DNA of 28,473 bases from Planctomycetaceae bacterium (GCA_029259875.1 JAJDEK010000127.1:1-28473); one strand, 5' to 3'; positions 15,843 through 24,148 are shown, counted from the stretch's first letter. Made by a program: numbers and translations. The notes: generated by a model from the sequence alone, not told the origin.

Positions 15843-15886
15843 AAGCTAAGGGTATTTCAAAACTGAAAATACTCTTAGCTTTTTTT
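15843..15886 (+). terminator. Intrinsic terminator ending the ribosomal operon
   Basis: AAGCTAAGGGTATTTC pairs with GAAAATACTCTTAGCTT (a long stem with one G-U pair and one bulge) around AAAACT, and runs into a 7-T tract. It lies 56 nt after rplQ. Confidence 0.92.
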
Positions 15887-16093
15887 ACGCCTTCAAATAT
15901 GTCTCCCAGAAAGAGCCATCGGCTCATTCACACTAGAGAGATTTTGATGATTCGACCTTGCGTCGTTGTGAAGTTGTAGCAGAAAGGATTCTAGCTTGTA
16001 TCCAGGTTTATTATAGCGTCTCCAGGGCTGTTTAGATCTCGTATCATCGCTTTGAAGCCGCTATGGTTAAATCGGACGCACTATAAGAACAAC
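15887..16093. other. Intergenic region, nothing certain
   Basis: About 200 bases between the operon terminator and the metallopeptidase gene. A small hairpin GAGCC-ATC-GGCTC (15913-15925) is present. I see no convincing promoter, RNA gene or small gene. Confidence 0.5.
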
Positions 16094-16687
16094 ATGTCAA
16101 CGAAAAAGTCTTTTAATTTCAGTCATGCCATGTATGATCTGTGCCGTGATATTGCACAGCGGATGCCCGAGTTTCAGCATGTGGACATGGATCGGGTTGC
16201 AGTAGCATTCGCTCAAGCACGACGAAATGTGCCCTACGGAATGCAGGCAAAATTAACTCCCCTGCGTTTCGAAAAAGGAGCGCTCCACACAACACGCTAC
16301 GGTCGCAAATGGACGGCACAAAGAATTTATCAGGATCAAGAGGAGATGCTGTATATCCTGACGTTTTATCTGCCTCGTTTCCTAAATCATTCCTTTCAGG
16401 AAAAATTGATCACCGTTGTGCACGAACTGTATCACATCAGTCCTGCCTTTGATGGTGATATCCGCCGTTTGGAAGGCCACTATCATGTGCACTCACATAG
16501 TCAAAAAGAGTACGATGAGCAAATGGCCGTTTTTGTGAATCATTATTTGAAACTGAAGCCTCCTGCGGAACTCTTTTCGTTTTTGAAATGTCGCTTTTCA
16601 ACACTACAAAAAAGACATGGTGGTGTTGTGGGACTGCAAATCCCTATTCCTAAACTGATACCCGTCGACGAATCGCAGACTGCTTAA
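16094..16687 (+). CDS. Putative HExxH zinc metallopeptidase
   Basis: The 197-aa product has the zinc-peptidase motif HELYH at residues 110-114 (VVHELYHISPAF), followed by a His-rich segment, EGHYHVHSHSQKEYDEQM, at about 127-144 that could supply the third zinc ligand. No signal peptide or membrane segment is seen, so it is probably cytoplasmic. The layout resembles small predicted metallopeptidases, including a family annotated in phages, but I cannot name the family. I chose ATG 16094 (MSTKKSFNF); a TTG at 16052 is in frame. Nothing in the neighbourhood tells its substrate. It may be a single-gene unit. Confidence 0.75.
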   Translation: MSTKKSFNFSHAMYDLCRDIAQRMPEFQHVDMDRVAVAFAQARRNVPYGMQAKLTPLRFEKGALHTTRYGRKWTAQRIYQDQEEMLYILTFYLPRFLNHSFQEKLITVVHELYHISPAFDGDIRRLEGHYHVHSHSQKEYDEQMAVFVNHYLKLKPPAELFSFLKCRFSTLQKRHGGVVGLQIPIPKLIPVDESQTA

Positions 16688-16873
16688 GACTGGGTAACAA
16701 TACTCAAACTGGAAGTTTTCAGAAATTGGAAACTCGCACTTGAAGTCGGCCCCCAAAGTATCACGACGAAGCAGACCATCTAAACGGTGTTAGCGCACTT
16801 GGTAGTGAAATTCACCACTCTTAGTGAATTGGCAGCACCAACCGCATTTTACTGGAATGCTGTTCATATACCG

Positions 16874-16882
16874 TGGTATAAT
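16874..16882 (+). promoter_or_regulatory. Extended -10 promoter of the C25 peptidase gene
   Basis: TGGTATAAT combines an extended -10 TG with a consensus TATAAT (16877-16882). The -35 region (CTGGAA) is weak, as expected for extended -10 promoters. Transcription would start near 16889, just upstream of ATG 16916 and ATG 16928, which supports the shorter start for the gene. Confidence 0.5.
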
Positions 16883-16927
16883 CATCGACTCACGTTTGAT
16901 TCAATTCTGACGAAGATGGGGCTGAAT

Positions 16928-18709
16928 ATGCATAAGTCGAGTTCTCAGGTAATGGTGTCAATGTTACTGATTCTGATCACCGGTGTGATTGTATCAGCAG
17001 ACGGGGAGACGGCTGTGGCAGCCGATCGTACGTTTGATGAATTTCAGACGTATGTTGCGAAGGTTCTGCCTAGTTTAAGCAAGGCGCAACTAAAAGCGTT
17101 TGCAGCAGCCGTCGATCAAGATGGTAACGGAGTCATATCAGATGCAGAATTTGCCAAACGATTTACTGTCCTGCGAAAAGCCGCAGCGGCACGCCGATCT
17201 TCCAAGCCAGATTCATCGAATAGCCCGTCCACAGATTCTTCTAGCATGCCGACTGTGATTCCGGCGCTCACAAATTCTGAAAAGGCGACAGTGTTACTGA
17301 TTACGGCTGACGAGCTTGCGGCTGCCTGGAAGCCATTTGCGGAATGGAAAACACAGGGTGGCAAAGTCACAAAGATCATCACTGTTCAACAGATCGAAAA
17401 ACAATACAAAGCGGAGCGCATCCAGGAGAAGATCCGACTCTGTGTGCGCAAACACATCGATCAGCAGGAAACACAGTGGGTGGTGTTAGGCGGAGATAGT
17501 CTGTCTGGCGCTGATGGTCTGGTCCCTGGGGGACACCGGACGATGCACGCGCAGGAACCAGAGGGGATTCCGACTGATATCGTCTATCTGAGTAAGACGA
17601 ACTGGGATGCTGACGGGGATGGGACCTATGGCGAGTGGGATGAAGACCGCAAAGCGATTTCCTATCCGGACGGCCACGTGGGACTGGGACGCATTCCGGT
17701 GCGCACGGCTGAAGACGTGAAAGCCTTTACTGATAAGGTGATTGCCTATGAGTCACGTTATCCCACCAACGACTTCGCCCAGCAGATGATTTACACCTGC
17801 ACCGATAGCCCCGCGTATCCCAAAGTCCGCAAGAGTTGGGACAGCTACGTTTCTAAAGTCTGGAAAGAGGGCGAAGTTGGCCGTTTCTTTTCGACCGAGA
17901 CGCCTTGGGACAAGAAAGAGGAACCAGGCAGTCATGACCTCAGTGCCGAAAACCTGAGTTCCCTCATCAATGGGAAGACGACGGGGAAACTACATATCCA
18001 CGGGCATGGTCACCTACCAGCATGGGTTCTTGAGCGTTCGATGTTTTCTGCAAAACACGTCGGGCAACTGAAAAATGAGGGAGCATACCCGCTGATCACA
18101 ACGGTCTCCTGCAATACTGGCGAGTATGATGCAAAGGATGATCCATCCATCGTCGAGGCGATGATTCGCCAACCAAACGGGGGGACGGTCGCAATTGTGG
18201 CTCCGATCCGGACCGGCAAGGCACACTTTCACAAACCTTCGGACTTTCGCCTGATGGTCCTGGAAGGAAAACTCGACGGGACGACGATGACCATGACGCG
18301 GTACTGGTCGCACGGGTTGGGTCGTGGATTGACAACCGGTGAAGCCTTCATGCAGGCAAAGGCCGACATGACTGACGATGCGATAAAGACGGCCGGTTAC
18401 CATCTCTGTATTTGCGAATTGAATTTACTGGGCGACCCAACACTTGACATGCGGGCGAAATCGCCACGCACACCTAAATTGACAGCACCCAAAACAATCG
18501 ACCGGGGTCAGCAAACCATAGACATCACAACCGATGCACCGGGTAGTACGATCTGTCTCTGGAAAGGAAAAGAAGTCTATGAGGTGCGCACGACCGACGC
18601 GAAAGGCAAAGCAACATTTGACCTTGCCGCAAAGACGATAGGAACGTTACTGGCAACTGTTGGCGGAACAAACTTGAATCGTGTAACGGCGCAGATCGAG
18701 GTAAAATAG
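16928..18709 (+). CDS. Secreted gingipain-like (C25) cysteine peptidase with EF-hand
   Basis: The 593-aa product starts with a signal peptide (VMVSMLLILITGVIVSADG). An EF-hand loop follows (DQDGNGVISDAE, residues 63-74), then a Ser/Pro-rich linker (about 90-115) and a Peptidase_C25 domain: a start like LLITADELAAAWKPFAEWK, then WVVLGGD, and the catalytic His in GHGHLPAW (His360) and Cys in TVSCNTGEYD (Cys395). These match the GHGSETAW and catalytic Cys of gingipain R in order and spacing. A second Ca-like loop (DADGDGTYGEWD, from residue 227) lies inside the domain. A beta-rich C-terminal domain follows (about 520-593). No sorting signal was recognised at the C-terminus. ATG 16916 is the alternative start; an upstream TTG at 16787 lies before the promoter. 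Substrate unknown. Confidence 0.85.
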   Translation: MHKSSSQVMVSMLLILITGVIVSADGETAVAADRTFDEFQTYVAKVLPSLSKAQLKAFAAAVDQDGNGVISDAEFAKRFTVLRKAAAARRSSKPDSSNSPSTDSSSMPTVIPALTNSEKATVLLITADELAAAWKPFAEWKTQGGKVTKIITVQQIEKQYKAERIQEKIRLCVRKHIDQQETQWVVLGGDSLSGADGLVPGGHRTMHAQEPEGIPTDIVYLSKTNWDADGDGTYGEWDEDRKAISYPDGHVGLGRIPVRTAEDVKAFTDKVIAYESRYPTNDFAQQMIYTCTDSPAYPKVRKSWDSYVSKVWKEGEVGRFFSTETPWDKKEEPGSHDLSAENLSSLINGKTTGKLHIHGHGHLPAWVLERSMFSAKHVGQLKNEGAYPLITTVSCNTGEYDAKDDPSIVEAMIRQPNGGTVAIVAPIRTGKAHFHKPSDFRLMVLEGKLDGTTMTMTRYWSHGLGRGLTTGEAFMQAKADMTDDAIKTAGYHLCICELNLLGDPTLDMRAKSPRTPKLTAPKTIDRGQQTIDITTDAPGSTICLWKGKEVYEVRTTDAKGKATFDLAAKTIGTLLATVGGTNLNRVTAQIEVK

Positions 18710-18800
18710 ACATTGCTACTTTTGCGGTAGTGAAACCGACAAGTAATTAAAAGCGTGAGGAACGTACCAGTCGTTGTTCAAATTAGGGAACTGCGCATGC

Positions 18801-18842
18801 AAAAGCCGACGATTCAATCACCCGGTTAGAATCATCGGCTTT
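18801..18842. terminator. Bidirectional terminator hairpin between convergent genes
   Basis: AAAGCCGACGATT and AATCATCGGCTTT form a 13-bp stem with one G-U or A-C position around a 15-nt loop. The A/T ends give short T-runs on both strands. It sits between the end of the C25 gene (18709, plus) and the end of the lipoprotein gene (18870, minus), so it can serve both. Confidence 0.75.
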
Positions 18843-18869
18843 GCAAGTGGGTAGTCTCTGTTTCGGATA

Positions 18870-19454
18870 TTATTCAGATGGCGGTCCAGCACATCGGATC
18901 AAGTGATCGTGGTCGATGTAAACGACTTCTTTTGTTTGATCATGATTCGAGAATGGAATGGGCCAGTCTGATCGGATCGTCTTGTCATAATACACGGTGC
19001 ACTTATAGTGACAGTGATGTTGACGAGCGGGTCCAACCATTGGAAAGAAGCGGCATTCACCGATTCGGTCAACGATCGGTTCTACAACCATACGCACATT
19101 GTTGCGGGTTGTTTCAGCCAGGAACCAAACTCCGCCACCAGTTTTGTCTGGTAAAGCCCGAATGACTTCATCGGGACTAGGAGGATCAAGGCAGAACAAA
19201 GGAGCGTGCTCACCTTCAACAGGGTCTAAAATTTGAACCTTGTCATAGCGTTCTTCTTCCCAATATGTATCCTCAACCAGTTGTGACCAGTATGCGGTAA
19301 CAGGGATTAAAGGAGTGGTACGCCAGAAGACTGAACCAGCATATGTCACTTCAATCGCACCTTTGAGCAGAGTACATCCACTGGTACTGAGTGTTAACAA
19401 GCAGGCACAGCCCAAAAGCAAAGCACGGGTGTATTGCTTCCCGATTTTGAACAT
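18870..19454 (-). CDS. Predicted lipoprotein of unknown function
   Basis: The 194-aa product has a lipoprotein signal: MFKIGKQYTRALLLGCACLL followed by TLSTSGC, with Cys27 as the likely lipidated residue. The mature part has no domain I recognise; it includes GAIEVTYAGSVFWRTTPLIPV, a patch ARQHHCHYKCTVYYDK rich in His and Cys, and ends with VYIDHDHLIRCAGPPSE. I chose ATG at 19454, preceded by GGAGGA on the minus strand; a longer start at 19481 lacks this. It is convergent with the C25 gene. Two palindromes lie just upstream (19522-19572). Confidence 0.8.
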   Translation of the reverse strand: MFKIGKQYTRALLLGCACLLTLSTSGCTLLKGAIEVTYAGSVFWRTTPLIPVTAYWSQLVEDTYWEEERYDKVQILDPVEGEHAPLFCLDPPSPDEVIRALPDKTGGGVWFLAETTRNNVRMVVEPIVDRIGECRFFPMVGPARQHHCHYKCTVYYDKTIRSDWPIPFSNHDQTKEVVYIDHDHLIRCAGPPSE

Positions 19455-19521
19455 CCTTCTTCCTCCGGGTGATTTTAACAAAGCTGTTTTCTTTACAACA
19501 AAACTTCGTTATCAGTGTTAG

Positions 19522-19572
19522 AGAGCATCATGCTCTGGTAAGGAGATGTCATGTTCTGAGTAAGAACATGAC
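19522..19572. repeat. Two adjacent inverted repeats upstream of the lipoprotein gene
   Basis: AGAGCAT-C-ATGCTCT (19522-19536) and GTCATGTTCT-GAGTA-AGAACATGAC (19548-19572, 10-bp perfect) lie 68-118 nt upstream of the lipoprotein start. Neither has a T-run. Their position in a promoter region suggests operator sites or a 5' UTR structure, but no regulator is visible. Confidence 0.5.
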
Positions 19573-19698
19573 TCCATATTCTTCTTATCGGCAGGTTCGT
19601 TCAAAACATTTGTGAAAATATGACGATTTTGACGATTTAGCAGGCAAATAGTATTTCATACAGAGATACTGCTCTTTTGATCAATGAATCGCTTCATG

Positions 19699-19737
19699 AA
19701 AAATGCCTTCCAGGAAAACGATGCTTCCTGAAAGGCA
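19699..19737 (-). terminator. Intrinsic terminator of the BON-domain gene
   Basis: Read on the minus strand, TGCCTTTCAGGAA pairs with TTCCTGGAAGGCA (one mismatch) around an 8-nt loop and is followed by TTTTT. It lies 30 nt after the stop codon of the BON gene. Confidence 0.85.
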
Positions 19738-19766
19738 CTTTGAAATGTCATGGTTTTAACTAGCGA

Positions 19767-20891
19767 TTACCAGTTTTTAGGATTCATAAACCACCACCAA
19801 CGATTTGTGCGTGGTCGGAAGTTTAATTTCCATGATCCATCATCCCATTCCAATTGGGCCTCTCTCCACCCCAATGGAACTTGTGGGTAAGGATAGAATG
19901 GTCCGATGTAAGGGAAGGCACTCGCACTGTATTCGCTTGGATAAGCAACTTGTGAATAGTTTGGATATTGTGCATAAGTTGGCCAAGCTTCATTTGGTAA
20001 ATGAGGGCTATTGTAAACGTTATTTGAAGCACCAATTCCGGGCTGAGGAGCCATAGCAGGAGGTCCACCAGGACCGGGATGCGGAGCTTGATAGTTCATG
20101 TGGTTGGTAGGCTGGATCATCGAACGTTGTTGTGGAGCAGCTTGTAAAATCTGCAAACGATTTTCGACGTTCCGTACTCCTGGAACACGCTGGGCAATTT
20201 GAGTCGCCATTTGCTGTTCTTGTACCGTTCCGATGCCACCCTGAAGGATCGCAGTACCATTCTTGAAGCGAATTTCCACATCATGAGCTGATGCCAGGAC
20301 AGGTCCCAGAGATTTTGCAATTTGCTCAGCCATTTGCTGATTACTTGGAGCAGGACCGCGAGAAACCTGACCTGATACCCTTTGAATGTTTGAAACGGGG
20401 CGTTCAGCTGATTGCTCAAACTGTGCTTGTTTCAAAGAAGCTTTCAAGAAGGGATCAGTAGCCTGTTGAATGTCCGTAGGTTTACGGAACGGATTCAGGC
20501 TTGATTTACTGGGTTCTCTGCTCAATATAGGAACTTGCTTACTAGCAGATTCGGTGACTTCCAGACGGTTATCAACTCGAGATACACCGTTAATTCTAGA
20601 GAGTAAACTCGTTGCCTGGGCTTTTTGAGCGGCAGTCGGAATTTTACCCGAAAGCTTTGCAACCCCTTTGTTATACTCGACCTCCATGTTGTAGCCGGTC
20701 AGTCGTGCTTTTCTCAGAACGTCTGCGATTTCATTCGCGACTCTCTGATTATTTGAAAGTTTACCGGATACAGCGGTCGAGCTTGTCTGTTCTGATTTCT
20801 TACTGAAGAAATCTAAGGGCCCGGCCATTGTGATACCGGGAGTCACCGCCATGATCCCCAGCGTCAAGACCCACTTACGATACCGTTTCAT
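19767..20891 (-). CDS. Secreted protein with two BON domains
   Basis: The 374-aa product starts with a signal peptide (MKRYRKWVLTLGIMAVTPGITMAGP). Two BON domains follow: about residues 48-113 (NNQRVANEIADVLRKARLTG to RVDNRLEVTE) and about 184-249 (NQQMAEQIAKSLGPV to NVENRLQIL). BON domains are thought to bind phospholipid or stabilise outer-membrane structures. The C-terminal third is rich in Pro, Gly, Tyr and Asn and ends with WREAQLEWDDGSWKLNF and a Trp-rich RWWWFMNPKNW. I chose ATG 20891, preceded by CGGAG on the minus strand. The gene looks monocistronic. Role in the cell envelope is inferred. Confidence 0.85.
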   Translation of the reverse strand: MKRYRKWVLTLGIMAVTPGITMAGPLDFFSKKSEQTSSTAVSGKLSNNQRVANEIADVLRKARLTGYNMEVEYNKGVAKLSGKIPTAAQKAQATSLLSRINGVSRVDNRLEVTESASKQVPILSREPSKSSLNPFRKPTDIQQATDPFLKASLKQAQFEQSAERPVSNIQRVSGQVSRGPAPSNQQMAEQIAKSLGPVLASAHDVEIRFKNGTAILQGGIGTVQEQQMATQIAQRVPGVRNVENRLQILQAAPQQRSMIQPTNHMNYQAPHPGPGGPPAMAPQPGIGASNNVYNSPHLPNEAWPTYAQYPNYSQVAYPSEYSASAFPYIGPFYPYPQVPLGWREAQLEWDDGSWKLNFRPRTNRWWWFMNPKNW

Positions 20892-21453
20892 GAACAACTC
20901 CGTTCCCAATTGAGTTTATGTTTTCGTCCATTAAATCATAGCTGTATCTTTTCGCCTCGTTTTACACAGTGAGTCATTCCTGCTGCGCAAACAAAACAAG
21001 TAGATTGCTATCCATATTGATCGGTCATCATGGTCCGGTTAAATAAGTTATTCTGATTATTTCGAAGATATTGGTTAAACACCCTTGAGATCTTCCGGAT
21101 CAAATTCGACATAAACCATTTTTATCAAACATTTTATAACAATATTCTCGCTCTATCAAAAATAAATCGAGTCTGAGTAGAATAGGACACACAAAAATGG
21201 TATTACGTACAGTGCCCCATCAAGAACGATCTGGGCTTCCACAAAAGAGGCTGCTTTCGCCTTGCTGAATTGATTGGCAGATAATTGTAGTTGGGTACTG
21301 AAAGTCAGAAATTCAAAAAAATGGGCTCTTCACTCACTGAGTGCTTCCGTGTCCGTAGTCATTCAGGAAATGAAATGGTATGCTAGTTCCCTTGCTAATC
21401 CTTGCAGGATGTTCCCATTTTCACTAAAGATCCATTTTACCAAAGAATAAACA
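20892..21453. other. 562-bp divergent intergenic region
   Basis: This lies between the divergent BON and 21454 genes. I see no coding sequence or RNA gene. A palindrome CACTCA-C-TGAGTG (21331-21343) and an extended -10-like TGGTATGCT (21376-21384) lie on the side of the plus-strand gene and may serve it, but with weak support. Confidence 0.5.
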
Positions 21454-21912
21454 ATGGCACGAAAGTCTCCCAGTCGTCTGGAAATGCGCCGTCAGGCCGA
21501 AGCAGCCGAGGCTGATGAAAAAACATCTCCCAAGAAAAAAAAAGCCGTAAAAAAGAAAAAGGCGGTTCGCAAGAAGAAAGCAGCCAAAGCAGAGATTCGT
21601 CGACGGTTGTTTTGGGGTGTTTTTACAGGCAGCATGAAAGAAGAGTCTCGTTTTTCCTACGACCAACGCGCCGCTGCTGAAGAACGTATCGAACAGCTAC
21701 GTGCTAAAAACGCGAAAAAGTTGTATTTCATTCAGCCAATCAAAGAGCCTCTAGAAGGTCAGGTTGCAGCGACAAAAGCCTCTGACGATGAAGTGAGTGA
21801 GCCGGATGAAGAAGAAACTTTGAAAGTAAAAGACGATCCAGATGCGGTTGAAGATGCAGACGAAGCTGAAGAGGTTGAGAATGAAATTGAGGTCGAGGAC
21901 GAAATTGAGTGA
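21454..21912 (+). CDS. Small charged protein of unknown function
   Basis: The 152-aa product has a strongly basic N-terminal part with Lys-rich repeats (KKKKAVKKKKAVRKKKAAK, about residues 27-45), a short central globular-looking segment (RRRLFWGVFTGSMKEESRFSYDQRAAAEERIEQLRAKNAKKLYFIQPIKEPLEG, about 49-102), and a very acidic C-terminus (Asp/Glu-rich, about 110-152). No signal peptide or known domain is seen. The lysine-rich tail could bind nucleic acid, but this is a guess. A perfect terminator ends the gene 32 nt after the stop. Function unknown. Confidence 0.75.
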   Translation: MARKSPSRLEMRRQAEAAEADEKTSPKKKKAVKKKKAVRKKKAAKAEIRRRLFWGVFTGSMKEESRFSYDQRAAAEERIEQLRAKNAKKLYFIQPIKEPLEGQVAATKASDDEVSEPDEEETLKVKDDPDAVEDADEAEEVENEIEVEDEIE

Positions 21913-21943
21913 GCTTTAGTCTTCGGTTATCTTTGTAATAATA

Positions 21944-21989
21944 AATAATCCCCACAATTCAAACCAGAATTGTGGGGATTATTTCTTTT
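21944..21989 (+). terminator. Intrinsic terminator of the 21454 gene
   Basis: AATAATCCCCACAATTC and GAATTGTGGGGATTATT form a perfect 17-bp stem around AAACCA, followed by TCTTTT. Confidence 0.92.
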
Positions 21990-22096
21990 GCCGATTCTGT
22001 TTGTGATTGCTTGTTAGAGATAGATGCATAATATTGTATAAGCAGCTTGAACCACACTTGATAGATGTTTTCTACCCAATCTAGTAGGTCCGATAC

Positions 22097-23665
22097 ATGA
22101 AAACTCTTTTTCACAGCAGAACTCAAAGCCTCACGATGTTCGTCCTTGTCTGGTTCAGCATCTTTTCATTCTTTCTCGGCGTCTACGCTTGTTCGCAAAA
22201 CCCTGCCAATGAAACAGATTCAACGGCGGCATCCAAAACCGAAATTCAAGACGAAGATGTTTGGCAGGTCATTTATGTTAATACTCAGCGAATAGGCTAT
22301 GCCTATTCACAAACCCGCGTTGAAGATCAGGCTGGCAGTAAAGTGATCCGTAGTCAAAGTGATTCGTATCTGAAAATTAAACGGTTCGGGCAAGTATTGA
22401 ATATGGGCACCCATTTAAAAACCGTTGAAAATACAAAAGGCGAACTATTATCTTACACTTTTGAAATGAAAAATCCGCCCGCTGACTCAACCGTTTCAAA
22501 AGGACTCGTCAAGGACGGTCAATTAAAAATTGAAACCAAAATTGCGAATCAGGTAAGTCAATCTGAGCTGAAATGGAGTCCTGCGTTCCACTCACCAAGT
22601 TATTTGGAGCGTATGTTCAAAAAATCCCCCATGAAGCCAGGAGAAGAGAGATCCTTTTCGATGCTGCTTCCTGAATACAATAAGGTAACCGAAGTTCAAC
22701 TTGTTGCCTTGGATTATGAAACCGTTGATCTATACGGTGACAGCCGTGGGAAGTGCCTACATGTTAAGATGACACAATCTGCATTGCCGGGAATGACCGT
22801 TGATTTGTATGTGACTAAGGAGGGAGAGATTCCCAAAACCGCGGCTGACTTCCTGGGTTCCTCCATGTTGACCTATACGGTAAGCAAAGAAACGGCATTG
22901 GAAGAGATTTCCGGTGAGGAACTCGATTTAGCAGTACAAACACTGATTAAAGTCTCACCGATCCCACGTGCGCATGATACTACAAAAGCAGTGTATAAGG
23001 TTACACTTCAAGATGGAGATCCCGCAAAGTTCCTTGTTAAGGGAGACACACAACAGGTCAAGAGCCTCGATAAGAAGAGTATCGAGTTAACAGTATCCAA
23101 AGCACCTATTCCTACTCAGTTTCCTGAAAGTAAAGTCGGCTCAGAGTTTGTAACCCCCACACAATTCATTCAGTCCGATGACCCGCGTATTGTGAAATAT
23201 GCAAAAGAGGCCGTCAAATCCGAGGAAAACCCTTGGAAAAAGTCGCTCCTGATGGAACGCTATGTCTACCAGAACTTGAGAAAAAAGAATTTTTCCACAG
23301 CACTGGCCTCGGCGGCTGAGGTGGCAAAAAATATGGAGGGGGATTGCACCGAACACGCGGTTTTACTGGCGGCAATGTTGCGGGCACAAAACCTGCCCTC
23401 TCGAGTTGCGGTAGGAATGGTCTACATCCCAAGTCGTTCCAGCTTTGGCGGTCATATGTGGACGGAGGTCTTTCTGGACAATCGATGGATTCCTCTCGAT
23501 GCGACTTTGGGAAAAGGGGGAATTGGGGCAGGTCATATTAAGCTCACCGATTCCAGCCTCGCAGATAATGCACCAGCGCCTTTGACCATCTTCCTGCCTC
23601 TCCTTCAAGCGGTGGGGAAACTTTCTATCGAAGTCATTGACTATGCCCCGAAATCGAAGCGATGA
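22097..23665 (+). CDS. Secreted transglutaminase-like protein
   Basis: The 522-aa product begins with a hydrophobic signal (LTMFVLVWFSIFSFFLGVYAC); Cys32 in VYAC could be lipidated, though the lipobox is not ideal. The C-terminal third is a transglutaminase-like domain with a Cys-His-Asp triad: Cys417 in GDCTEHAVLLAAMLRAQ, His453 in GGHMWTEVF and Asp468 in WIPLDAT. The large middle part (about 50-380) includes beta-rich segments such as QVIYVNTQRIGYAYSQTRVED and is not a known domain to me. Such domains can act as peptidases or transferases; the substrate here is unknown. The start ATG 22097 is preceded by a weak binding site, and TTGCTT-N16-TAATAT (22007-22034) may be its promoter. Downstream lies a probable structured RNA. 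Confidence 0.85.
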   Translation: MKTLFHSRTQSLTMFVLVWFSIFSFFLGVYACSQNPANETDSTAASKTEIQDEDVWQVIYVNTQRIGYAYSQTRVEDQAGSKVIRSQSDSYLKIKRFGQVLNMGTHLKTVENTKGELLSYTFEMKNPPADSTVSKGLVKDGQLKIETKIANQVSQSELKWSPAFHSPSYLERMFKKSPMKPGEERSFSMLLPEYNKVTEVQLVALDYETVDLYGDSRGKCLHVKMTQSALPGMTVDLYVTKEGEIPKTAADFLGSSMLTYTVSKETALEEISGEELDLAVQTLIKVSPIPRAHDTTKAVYKVTLQDGDPAKFLVKGDTQQVKSLDKKSIELTVSKAPIPTQFPESKVGSEFVTPTQFIQSDDPRIVKYAKEAVKSEENPWKKSLLMERYVYQNLRKKNFSTALASAAEVAKNMEGDCTEHAVLLAAMLRAQNLPSRVAVGMVYIPSRSSFGGHMWTEVFLDNRWIPLDATLGKGGIGAGHIKLTDSSLADNAPAPLTIFLPLLQAVGKLSIEVIDYAPKSKR

Positions 23666-23861
23666 ATCGGGGATTTCGCATCGGCGCCATTCTGAGACCG
23701 CTTGTAAGTCTTACATTTTGCGGGTAAATCCGAGGGGTTTTGCATTGCAATTCTTGCAATTTCGAAAGACGCGAAAAATAACTCAAAGAAGTTGAATAAC
23801 GTTCGTTCCTTTTTTTCAAGAGTTTAAGGGCACATTCCTGAAATCACAGCACCTTTCTATT
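23666..23861. other. Intergenic region after the transglutaminase-like gene
   Basis: About 200 bases without a gene. It holds a perfect inverted repeat ATTGCAA-TTC-TTGCAAT (23744-23760) and a possible weak promoter TTGCAA-N17-AATAAC (23754-23782) that could transcribe the structured region downstream. No clean terminator for the preceding gene is seen here. Confidence 0.4.
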
Positions 23862-24070
23862 GGGATTGGCACGGTTGCTGCATTATCAGTGCGTTGGGTA
23901 AAGAGAGAGACCCATCGAATTTTAAAGAGTTGAGAGACTTTAAAATTCAAGAGAAAAGAGAGAGACAATCCCACCGACCCGTGGAGGCGGGTCAGCCCTT
24001 TCTGGGCCACTCCAACACATCATCCCCATCTTAGAGCCGAGAGAATTCCCGTATTCTCTCGGCCCTTTCT
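23862..24070 (+). ncRNA. Candidate structured non-coding RNA with its own terminator
   Basis: The stretch folds on paper into a four-way junction. P1 is GGGATTG/CAATCCC (23862-23868 with 23966-23972). Inside it are P2 GCAC/GTGC (23869-23872, 23889-23892), P3 TGGGT/ACCCA (23895-23899, 23910-23914) and P4, a perfect 11-bp GAATTTTAAAG/CTTTAAAATTC (23917-23948). P3 and P4 loops and the joiner before the P1 3' strand all carry GAGAGA motifs. Then follow P5 GACCCG-TGGAGG-CGGGTC (23976-23993), P6 GCCC/GGGC and the terminator hairpin GCCGAGAGAAT/ATTCTCTCGGC (24036-24063) followed by CCTTTCTATTT. The P5 loop TGGAG can pair with CTCCA at 24010-24014 as a pseudoknot. It does not match 6S, tmRNA, SRP or RNase P RNA that I know. 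A structured 3' UTR of the upstream gene is the alternative. Confidence 0.5.
24036..24070 (+). terminator. Terminator hairpin ending the candidate RNA
   Basis: GCCGAGAGAAT-TCCCGT-ATTCTCTCGGC is a perfect 11-bp stem followed by CCTTTCTATTT. The T-rich tail is only on the plus strand, so it ends plus-strand transcription, not that of rnc, which runs from the other side. Confidence 0.65.
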
Positions 24071-24148
24071 ATTTACAGACGAGAGATTACAGAAGAGTGA
24101 AAAAATTCAGAGCAATGGATCTCTATTGAATGAATTTGAGAAAGTGAT

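Noticed and set aside
16787..16927. Longer start for the C25 peptidase
   Set aside because: It would lie upstream of the extended -10 promoter and place about 47 residues before the signal peptide.
23816..24010. Minus-strand 64-codon frame in the structured region
   Set aside because: No homology or binding site; it is better explained by RNA structure on the plus strand.
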